Shown here piece after piece: positions 58,308 through 64,000 of a stretch of 64,000 nucleotides of DNA (positions are counted from its first letter, which is position 1; every line of letters starts with the position of its first letter). The position numbers and the translations under genes were made by a program. The stretch is from NCBI RefSeq assembly GCF_021531495.1, contig NZ_JADYTY010000001.1, positions 1-64,000 on the forward strand. The letters are read 5' to 3'. Source of the stretch: Anaerovibrio lipolyticus. Its GTDB lineage: Bacteria; Bacillota; Negativicutes; Selenomonadales; Selenomonadaceae. Under the pieces are notes generated by a model that worked only from the letters and a program-made list of their open reading frames with translations, was not told the origin of the DNA and ran no database searches.

Positions 58308-59035
58308 GCGTCTGGTATTTGGCGGCAGCAGTATTTCTGACTATTGTATGGTGGATAGCCTCGGAAATTGTTCAGCTGCCTATTATTCCCAGTCCTCTGT
58401 TGGTGGCGGAGAATATGTCGGATATCTTCATGGATTATATTGCTATTCATAGTATCTACAGCCTGTGGCGCATAGCTGCAGGCCTTTTGCTGGCAGTGGT
58501 GGTGGGCTTGCCACTAGGGGTAATCATGGGGTATTTCCCAAAATGGGACAGATTTCTATCTCCCTTGGTTTATCTAACTTATCCTATTCCCAAAATTGCT
58601 CTGCTGCCTATTTTGATGCTGCTTTTTGGGGTGGGAGAATCATCTAAGATTATTATGATTTTCCTGATAATTCTTTTTCAGGTTGTGGTGGCTGTGCGGG
58701 ACGGTATCAGGGCCATTCCTCGTGAGACCTTATATCCTTTGTATTCCCTAGGAGCAGGCTTTAAGGATATTTTCTTCGAGGTACTGTGGCCAGCCTCCCT
58801 GCCTAAGTTTATTACAGCTATCAGGGTAGCATTAGCTACAGCCATTTCCGTGCTTTTCTTTACGGAAACCTTTGGCACCAGATACGGTATGGGTTATTTT
58901 ATTATGGATGCCTGGCTGAGAGTTAATTATCTGGAAATGTACTCAGGTATTGTGGTATTAAGTTTAATCGGCCTGGTACTATTCACCACCATAGATTTGA
59001 TTGAACAGCACGCCTGTCATTGGCAGTATAAGTGA
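58292..59035 (+). CDS. NitT/TauT-type ABC transporter permease
   Basis: 247-residue membrane protein with six hydrophobic segments, SsuC/TauC-like. The ATPase-contact EAA-type loop is seen as Y-S-L-G-A-G-F-K-D-I-F-F-E-V-L-W-P-A-S-L-P near residue 150. Y-P-I-P-K-I-A-L-L-P-I-L and G-L-L-L-A-V-V-V-G-L-P-L-G are also characteristic. Completes the importer with the two genes upstream. ComFB follows 126 bases after with its own signals. Confidence 0.9.
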   Translation: MGKSVSVWYLAAAVFLTIVWWIASEIVQLPIIPSPLLVAENMSDIFMDYIAIHSIYSLWRIAAGLLLAVVVGLPLGVIMGYFPKWDRFLSPLVYLTYPIPKIALLPILMLLFGVGESSKIIMIFLIILFQVVVAVRDGIRAIPRETLYPLYSLGAGFKDIFFEVLWPASLPKFITAIRVALATAISVLFFTETFGTRYGMGYFIMDAWLRVNYLEMYSGIVVLSLIGLVLFTTIDLIEQHACHWQYK

Positions 59036-59057
59036 TAAGGTAAGTGGAATGAACATA

Positions 59058-59084
59058 AGTAAATTCTTACTGTACAAATTTACT
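59058..59084. repeat. Inverted repeat upstream of comFB
   Basis: AGTAAATT (59058-59065) and AATTTACT (59077-59084) form an eight-base inverted repeat with an 11-base centre in the gap between permease and ComFB gene. Without a T-run it may be an operator rather than a terminator. Confidence 0.35.
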
Positions 59085-59161
59085 ATGGTGATTATATTAA
59101 CTTTGTGATAGTATATAGTACAGGATGAAAGTAAAGTTGTAATTAGGGGATGGTTGATGTT

Positions 59162-59470
59162 ATGACGATTCAGTTCGATAAGGATACCCTGAAGGATGTA
59201 CATGTTACTAATGTGGTGGAGAGATTGATTGATGAAGAATTTCCTACCGTTATGAAAAAGTTTCCTGATGCCTGCTGTTGTTCTCAGTGTCTGTCAGATA
59301 TTAAGGCTTTGGCTTTGAACGGCCTTAAGCCTAGATATGTGTCTACAGATAGAGGGGATCTTTTTGAGCGGGTGCATATTAGTGATATGATGGTAAAGGT
59401 AGAGGCCCTCCGGGCTATGACCGAGGCTGTAGAAAAGGTATCCCGTAATCCACGCCATGCGCTTGACTAA
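59162..59470 (+). CDS. ComFB family protein
   Basis: 102-residue protein of the late-competence ComFB family. Recognisable features are V-H-V-T-N-V-V-E-R-L-I-D-E near residue 16, the cysteine cluster D-A-C-C-C-S-Q-C near residue 40 and D-I-K-A-L-A-L-N-G-L-K-P-R-Y-V-S-T, the strongest family signature. Cyanobacterial ComFB homologues have been reported to bind cyclic di-nucleotides, which fits the two c-di-GMP phosphodiesterases in this window. ATG 59150 lies within the ribosome-binding stretch AGGGGATGG, so ATG 59162 is chosen. No competence genes are adjacent. Confidence 0.82.
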   Translation: MTIQFDKDTLKDVHVTNVVERLIDEEFPTVMKKFPDACCCSQCLSDIKALALNGLKPRYVSTDRGDLFERVHISDMMVKVEALRAMTEAVEKVSRNPRHALD

Positions 59471-59608
59471 AAGCATAGCGGCTGCATAATCAAATAATTT
59501 TTTGAAATATATGTCATTTCTCGTATTTTGATGGACTATCTTATGCTGCAATATCAGCAGGAGGAAGCCAGGAACCGGAAGTAAAAGGGCTGTAAATAGA
59601 AAAAATAT

Positions 59609-59637
59609 TTGCCAAACAACAGAATATGTGGTATTAT
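59609..59637 (+). promoter_or_regulatory. Promoter of the HU gene
   Basis: TTGCCA (59609-59614), 17 bases, TATTAT (59632-59637), about 37 bases before the start codon; it lies inside the longer open frame that begins at 59626. Confidence 0.6.
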
Positions 59638-59673
59638 CAACATCGTATTAAGTACGAAAGGGGATATAAACCT

Positions 59674-59949
59674 ATGACTAAAGCAGAATTGATTGCAAGT
59701 GTTGCAAAAAAAGCAGAGATTACCCAGAAGGACACCGAGGCTGTTGTAAACGCATTCTTCAGCACTGTTCAGGAGACTCTGGCAAAGGGAGAGAATGTAC
59801 AGGTTATCGGATTTGGTACTTTCGAGGTTAGAGATCGTGCTGCCCGTACTGGCCGCAACCCTCAGACTGGTGAGGAGATTAAGATTGCCGCTGCTAAGGT
59901 TCCAGCCTTCAAGGCAGGTAAGGCATTGAAGGACGCTGTAAACAAGTAA
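59674..59949 (+). CDS. hup: HU family DNA-binding protein
   Basis: 91-residue histone-like nucleoid protein. [11 protein letters not shown] at the start, [21 protein letters not shown] in the DNA-binding arm and [16 protein letters not shown] at the end are canonical. AAAGGGGA precedes ATG 59674. The C-rich codon choice suggests high expression. Confidence 0.97.
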   Translation: MTKAELIASVAKKAEITQKDTEAVVNAFFSTVQETLAKGENVQVIGFGTFEVRDRAARTGRNPQTGEEIKIAAAKVPAFKAGKALKDAVNK

Positions 59950-59968
59950 TCCTTCATTATACTTCGTA

Positions 59969-60007
59969 AATAAGCTGTTGGTTTTAGTGCCAGCAGCTTA
60001 TTTTTTG
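59969..60007 (+). terminator. Intrinsic terminator of the HU gene
   Basis: AATAAGCTGTTGG (59969-59981) pairs with CCAGCAGCTTATT (59990-60002), followed by TTTT; 13 pairs with one G-U. Confidence 0.9.
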
Positions 60008-60132
60008 TGAATTTAAAAAAAATTATAAAAAAAGCAGGAATTTTGAAAAATGTAGCGAATTACATAAGCATACGAATATGAATTTGTATTAGCACCTGTC
60101 ACAATCAAAAAAATAAGCAGGAGGGATATTTT

Positions 60133-61965
60133 ATGTCTAGTTTCAAGGGGATTAATTCATTGGGAGAGATTCAGTCTATCAAAACCAAGCTGATAGCTGT
60201 TATTGCAGGAGCTTCTGTAGTTACGGCTTTGTGCTTGGGAGGATTCTTTATCTTTTCTCAGATTCAGGCTAATCATCAGCAACTGGATCATTATCGGGAA
60301 TCCTTGGAGAAAAATGTAGAATCCAGTCTTAAAGGAGAGACTCAAGTTGCCTACAGCATTTTGGATGAGTTCTACAAGAAACAGCAAAGGGGTGAGCTGA
60401 CTCAGGAGCAGGCTCAGAAAGCTGCAGCAGATGCAGTGAGAGATTTGCGTTATGATGATGGTAAAGGCTATTTCTACGTAGATACCACTGAGGGTGTCAA
60501 TGTGGTACTGCTGGGCAGAGCTACTGAAGGTAAATCCAGAATAGATTCTGTGGACCCTCAGGGTAAGTACTACATCAAGGAAATGATTCAAAATGGTATG
60601 GCCGAAGGCGGTGGCTTTACTGATTTGATGTTTGCCAAGCCTAATACCACAGAGCCATTGCCAAAGCGTAATTATACCGTATGCTTCAAGCCTTGGAATT
60701 GGGTAATTGGTACAGGTATCTGGATTGATGATATAGATGCCATGGTGGCTGAGGAGAAAGCCATGCTGGAGGCAGAGCTGAAAAGTGACATTATGGTGGC
60801 AGTTACCGTAATGGTAGTGCTGTTTGTGCTGATTGCTTCCTTTGCCTTCTACATGGGCAAGCAGATTGCTTATCCAATACAGCTGACAGCAAAGAGGATC
60901 CAGTACTTAGGTGATGGTGACTTCCGGGATCATAAGGATGATCCGGATGCACAGGAAATTGAGGTAATGCTGTCCCGCAATGACGAAATTGGCCTGATGG
61001 TTCGGTCTGTCCGTGATATGCGGGAGAAGCTTCTGGCTTTGATGCAGCAGATTGTAACTACTGCAGAGTATTTGGCTGCTGCCTCTGAGGAGCTGACTTC
61101 TACCTCTGAGCAGGCAGCAACAGTCAGCAAGTCCATTGCCGAGTCTGTTATGAATGTGGCAGGCAGCTGTAGTGAGCAGTTCAATCAGGTGGAGACAGCT
61201 TCCAACAGTGTTAATAATCTTACGGCTCACATGGAAGAGTTCTCTGCAACCCTGAGAGAGACTGTAAACCAGGTACATGAAACCAATGATGTGGCAGAAA
61301 CAGGCCGTACCAATGTAGGCGGTGCTGTAAGCAATATGGAAACCATAGATGCTACAGTAACGGATATTGCTGGGGTTATTGAGCAGTTGGGTGAGAAATC
61401 TCAGCAGATCGGTGTGATTATTGATACTATTTCCTCCATTGCGGAGCAGACCAATCTGCTGGCTCTGAATGCGGCTATTGAGGCTGCCCGGGCTGGTGAG
61501 CATGGCCGAGGCTTTGCCGTAGTTGCAGAGGAGGTTCGCAAGCTGGCTGAGCAGTCCCAGGAATCTGCTGGGGAAATCTCCAAGGTAGTGGTTGGTATTC
61601 AGCAGGATACAGAGAATGCCGTTAAGTCCATGAAGGATGGTGTAGGCCAGGTTAAGAAGGGAACCGGAGCTGTTAAAGAGGCTGGTTCTTCCTTTGGTCA
61701 TATTGCGGAAATGGTATCCAAGGTGGCAGATAATTCCAATGCTATGGATGGTGCTGTAGCAGAGCTGGCAAATCACACCATGAAGATTAACGAAGCTATT
61801 GAAAAGATTAATACCATGAGCCGTTCTGTTGCTAGTGAGGCAGAAACTGTATCTGCTTCCACTGAGGAAGAAACTGCCTCCATGCTGGAAATTGCCGATG
61901 CTAGCCGTAAGCTGGCAGAGCAGGCCCAGGATCTGCAGAATGCCCTGAGCAAATTTCAGCTTTAA
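60133..61965 (+). CDS. Methyl-accepting chemotaxis protein with single Cache domain
   Basis: 610-residue chemoreceptor. Transmembrane helix 1 (about 18-42), an extracytoplasmic sCache_2-type sensor (about 45-210; D-G-K-G-Y-F-Y-V-D-T-T-E-G and W-N-W-V-I-G-T-G-I-W-I-D-D are typical), helix 2 (about 215-240), HAMP linker, and the signalling domain (about 320-605) with the hairpin-tip E-Q-T-N-L-L-A-L-N-A-A-I-E-A-A-R near residue 436. sCache domains of this kind often sense small organic acids. No CheW-binding pentapeptide or che/flagellar genes are nearby. AGGAGGG precedes ATG 60133. Confidence 0.92.
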   Translation: MSSFKGINSLGEIQSIKTKLIAVIAGASVVTALCLGGFFIFSQIQANHQQLDHYRESLEKNVESSLKGETQVAYSILDEFYKKQQRGELTQEQAQKAAADAVRDLRYDDGKGYFYVDTTEGVNVVLLGRATEGKSRIDSVDPQGKYYIKEMIQNGMAEGGGFTDLMFAKPNTTEPLPKRNYTVCFKPWNWVIGTGIWIDDIDAMVAEEKAMLEAELKSDIMVAVTVMVVLFVLIASFAFYMGKQIAYPIQLTAKRIQYLGDGDFRDHKDDPDAQEIEVMLSRNDEIGLMVRSVRDMREKLLALMQQIVTTAEYLAAASEELTSTSEQAATVSKSIAESVMNVAGSCSEQFNQVETASNSVNNLTAHMEEFSATLRETVNQVHETNDVAETGRTNVGGAVSNMETIDATVTDIAGVIEQLGEKSQQIGVIIDTISSIAEQTNLLALNAAIEAARAGEHGRGFAVVAEEVRKLAEQSQESAGEISKVVVGIQQDTENAVKSMKDGVGQVKKGTGAVKEAGSSFGHIAEMVSKVADNSNAMDGAVAELANHTMKINEAIEKINTMSRSVASEAETVSASTEEETASMLEIADASRKLAEQAQDLQNALSKFQL

Positions 61966-61986
61966 GTAAAAAATAAAATAGAGCAA

Positions 61987-62034
61987 AAAAAGCTGGCCTA
62001 GTGAGAAGAAATTATCTCTAGGTCAGCTTTTTAG
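61987..62034. terminator. Bidirectional terminator between the chemoreceptor and znuA-like genes
   Basis: AAAAAGCTGGCCTAG (61987-62001) pairs with CTAGGTCAGCTTTTT (62018-62032). A T-run follows on the + strand and, because of the A-run on the left, also on the - strand, so it can stop both convergent transcripts. Confidence 0.85.
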
Positions 62035-62044
62035 TTTGTATATT

Positions 62045-62947
62045 TTACTTAAGGGCTTCCTTAAGAGTGAGGACATTCTGTTTCATGGTGTTGATATAAG
62101 CATCCAGAGCCTGTTCATTGGCTTCACCAGTAACAATAGGATCCAAAGCATAGATATGAGCACCGGTTTCTCTAGCAATGGTTTCTGCAACTGTTGGAGA
62201 ATACTGTGGTTCTGTAAACAATACCTTGGTTGGCAGCTTGTTGACATCCTTGATAATATCCTCCAGCTCCTGAGGAGATGGCTCAGAGCCAGGTTCTCTT
62301 TCAATAACCTTGATAATATTCAGGTTAAATTCCTGAGCAAAATAAGGGAAGGCTTCATGGAAAGTAACAATATCCCGATGGGAAATATCCTTCAGTTCAT
62401 TGTTCATATCAGCCTGCAGTTCCTTTAGCTTGCCAATATAAACAGCAGCATTGGCCTTGTAGGCCTCAGCATGGTTGGGATCTGCACTACATAGCTGCTG
62501 GGAAATATTCTCCACCTGCTTAATGGCATTATCCACATCCAGCCATACATGAGGATTTGGCTGGCCATTTTCCTCCAGAAGGGAAATATCCTTGCTGGCA
62601 TCAATAACCGTCAGATTTTTATGCTCCTTGATTACCTTGTCCAAAAAGGATTCCATGCCGGCACCGTTGGCCACAAAAACATCTGCCTTTTCCAGAGTTT
62701 TCATATCATCAGTGGTTAGCTGATAATCGTGGAGACAGCCGGTCTGAGGCTTGGTCATATTGGTAAGTTGTACGCCCTCCACACCCTTGGTAATATTGGC
62801 GGTAGCAATATACATAGGATAGAAGGAAGTAACAATATGCAGCTGGCCATTCTTTTTGGCGCTCTCCTGGGCATTATTGCCACAGCCTGCTAATAAGCTG
62901 GTTGCTAGCAAAAGCATGGTGAGAAGTAAATAAAATAGTTTCTTCAT
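62045..62947 (-). CDS. Zinc/manganese ABC transporter substrate-binding lipoprotein (ZnuA-like)
   Basis: 300-residue metal-binding receptor of the cluster A-I (ZnuA/TroA) type. Lipobox L-A-G-C near residue 22; V-T-S-F-Y-P-M-Y at the domain start; metal-ligand histidines in C-L-H-D-Y-Q-L-T, N-P-H-V-W-L-D and T-F-H-E-A-F-P-Y-F; the last acidic ligand region near A-L-D-P-I-V-T-G-E. The long histidine-rich loop common in ZnuA is absent. On the - strand AAGGAG lies seven bases before the ATG at 62947, better placed than ATG 62953. No permease or ATPase gene is adjacent, so it must work with components elsewhere. Only - strand gene in the window. Confidence 0.88.
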   Translation of the reverse strand: MKKLFYLLLTMLLLATSLLAGCGNNAQESAKKNGQLHIVTSFYPMYIATANITKGVEGVQLTNMTKPQTGCLHDYQLTTDDMKTLEKADVFVANGAGMESFLDKVIKEHKNLTVIDASKDISLLEENGQPNPHVWLDVDNAIKQVENISQQLCSADPNHAEAYKANAAVYIGKLKELQADMNNELKDISHRDIVTFHEAFPYFAQEFNLNIIKVIEREPGSEPSPQELEDIIKDVNKLPTKVLFTEPQYSPTVAETIARETGAHIYALDPIVTGEANEQALDAYINTMKQNVLTLKEALK

Positions 62948-63067
62948 ATGCATTCTCCTTATACAAAAAATAAAACTTAAATCGTGTATACATCATACCA
63001 TTTTTGTCAATGAACAACAATAAATTGATAATAATTTTCATCTGTTAGGGAGAGAATATATTTGGGC

Positions 63068-63101
63068 AAAAAAGATGGCGGTATCAAGTCCTGATACCGC
63101 C
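63068..63101 (-). terminator. Terminator-like hairpin on the - strand upstream of znuA-like gene
   Basis: GGCGGTATCA (63077-63086), loop AGTCC, TGATACCGCC (63092-63101). On the - strand the stem is followed by ATCTTTTTTG, an intrinsic-terminator shape; on the + strand there is no T-run. It would stop a - strand transcript 120 bases before the ZnuA-like start, but no - strand gene precedes it, so a short RNA or an attenuator is possible. Confidence 0.55.
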
Positions 63102-63259
63102 AATGGGATGGAGAAAATGATGTATATGGGATAGTACTGAAAGTACATATCTTGTACATCAAAGGGATTGTATATAATATAGCAGGCTTGTCTGAAAAGA
63201 AAATGAAAATTTCCAGGAAAGCAAAAAATTTGTTGAACATAAAACTAAATATCCCGGCA

Positions 63260-63288
63260 TTTACTTTGGAAAGTTTAGGGGTTATAAT
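63260..63288 (+). promoter_or_regulatory. Promoter of ribF
   Basis: TTTACT (63260-63265), 17 bases, TATAAT (63283-63288), 35 bases before the ribF start codon. No FMN riboswitch is seen between. Confidence 0.6.
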
Positions 63289-63322
63289 AAATGGCAGTAA
63301 TAAATGATTGATAGGTGATAAG

Positions 63323-64000
63323 ATGCTTATATGCAATAAATTAAGTGAAGCAAAACAACTTTTAGGAGATAAAGGAACAGCGGTGGCTCTGGGAACCTTT
63401 GACGGAGTTCATATCGGCCACCAAAGTATTATTCAGCGGGCTATGAATCTGGCCAAGGCTCACAAGCTGGTCAGCGTGGTTTATACCTTTAGCAACCACC
63501 CCTTGGAGCAGATTGCTCCTGATAAGGTACCTATGCAGATTGGGGATAATATTTCCAAGGCAGATATTCTGAAAGCTATGGGAGTACAGATGCTGGTGAA
63601 TGTGGCCTTTAATGAAAAGCTGTGCCGCCAAAGTCCAGAGACTTTTATTGATGAACTTTGCCGCAGTTTGAATCCTCATTATCTGGTAACAGGCCCTAAT
63701 TTTTCCTTTGGCGCCAAGGCCAAGGGCAATCCTCGTATGCTGCTGCGCATGGGGGAGGAATATGGCTTTCAGGCAGAGGTGGGCCAGGCGGTACAGCTGG
63801 ATGGCCGTATGGTAAGCAGTACCAGAATCCGCAGTCTTATCGAAGCCGGGGATTTGGAAAAAACCAATGAATATCTTGGCAGGTATTTCAGCTTTGGAGG
63901 CCGGGTGATTCACGGAGATCATCGTGGTCGGAAACTGGGCTTTCCTACAGCCAATCTGGCTATCGGATCTCATCGGGCCATGCTGCCTAATGGTGCTTAT
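63323..64000 (+). CDS. ribF: Bifunctional riboflavin kinase/FAD synthetase (partial, runs off the window)
   Basis: 226 codons up to the window edge with no stop. The N-terminal FAD synthetase (nucleotidyltransferase) domain shows V-A-L-G-T-F-D-G-V-H-I-G-H-Q near residue 23, the family signature, and T-G-P-N-F-S-F-G-A-K-A-K-G-N near 125. The riboflavin kinase domain begins near residue 190 with G-R-V-I-H-G-D-H-R-G-R-K-L-G-F-P-T-A-N-L, and the frame stops at the edge within it. The enzyme makes FMN and FAD from riboflavin. AGGTG precedes ATG 63323. In Firmicutes ribF usually follows truB/rbfA, not seen here. Confidence 0.93.
   Translation, partial: MLICNKLSEAKQLLGDKGTAVALGTFDGVHIGHQSIIQRAMNLAKAHKLVSVVYTFSNHPLEQIAPDKVPMQIGDNISKADILKAMGVQMLVNVAFNEKLCRQSPETFIDELCRSLNPHYLVTGPNFSFGAKAKGNPRMLLRMGEEYGFQAEVGQAVQLDGRMVSSTRIRSLIEAGDLEKTNEYLGRYFSFGGRVIHGDHRGRKLGFPTANLAIGSHRAMLPNGAY

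Larger units (their letters stand above)
62954..63322. other. Divergent intergenic region between znuA-like and ribF
   Basis: About 370 bases with no credible gene. It contains the znuA-like ribosome binding site, a TTGACA on the - strand close to a GTATAC palindrome, the - strand hairpin-T-run at 63068-63101 and the ribF promoter at 63260-63288. A frame of 109 codons on the - strand crosses these signals and is not believed. Confidence 0.5.

Noticed and set aside
60907-61986. 359-codon open frame on the - strand
   Set aside because: Antisense to the conserved chemoreceptor signalling domain and crosses the terminator.
63007-63336. 109-codon - strand frame upstream of znuA-like gene
   Set aside because: It overlaps the ribF start and promoter and a terminator hairpin; its composition is not protein-like.

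Overview
This 64 kb window looks like a piece of chromosome from an anaerobic, low-to-medium-GC member of the Firmicutes, most likely the class Negativicutes. The evidence is indirect: RNase J, IreB/RuvX, DUF1292, HemZ and a Fur protein of Firmicutes type; ATP-dependent PEP carboxykinase; a CbiK cobaltochelatase with a signal peptide; and a membrane-bound hydrogenase. Genus is not assigned. Nearly all genes lie on the + strand; only a ZnuA-like lipoprotein gene near the right end is on the - strand. No rRNA, tRNA, CRISPR array, intact insertion sequence or prophage was seen.

Layout. 0.3-13.7 kb: MATE exporter, nitroreductase, RNase J, a small ferredoxin-thioredoxin-reductase-like protein, NAD synthetase, a sodium:solute symporter, an unknown membrane-anchored protein, a YbaK-type deacylase, threonine synthase and PEP carboxykinase. 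13.7-18.3 kb: a corrinoid locus, with a strong promoter, a cobalamin riboswitch and an intrinsic terminator ahead of a BtuF-BtuD-BtuC-like importer and an exported CbiK. 18.4-22 kb: a PAS-REC-GGDEF-EAL protein and D-serine dehydratase. 22-29.3 kb: a compact six-gene Hyf/Ech-like energy-converting hydrogenase (hyfB, C, E, F, G and a ferredoxin-hyfI fusion). 29.3-31.5 kb: a HEPN-type Abi protein, a DUF1292 protein and a TtcA-like protein. 31.6-35.1 kb: an anchored BMP-family binding protein overlapping a transmembrane EAL protein. 35.3-41.9 kb: dapB, asd, AlkD-like, an Abi remnant, asparaginase, a 590-base structured gap, MTA phosphorylase, trmO and an unknown protein behind an unusual promoter-hairpin. 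42-54.6 kb: housekeeping genes recJ, relA/spoT, an MBL hydrolase, fur, hemZ, hisS, aspS, ireB, ruvX and mnmA. 54.6-64 kb: a paralogue of the unknown anchored protein, a coiled-coil membrane protein, a NitT/TauT-type ABC importer, ComFB, HU, a chemoreceptor, orphan znuA and the start of ribF.

How the parts fit. The riboswitch ties corrinoid uptake to cobalamin level, and the transported ligand is probably linked to the exported chelatase. Two c-di-GMP phosphodiesterases with degenerate GGDEF domains, one coupled to a periplasmic ligand-binding protein, plus a ComFB-family protein, point to c-di-GMP signalling. The hydrogenase has an intact NiFe cysteine set but no C-terminal maturation peptide, and its small subunit is fused to a ferredoxin domain that has lost half of one cluster. 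The least explained items are the paralogous anchored proteins, the promoter/operator/hairpin at 41.33-41.41 kb, and the structured intergenic region at 39.25-39.84 kb.

Many start codons were moved downstream from the longest open frame because a Shine-Dalgarno sequence, promoter or terminator lies inside the apparent N-terminus; these choices are explained per gene.
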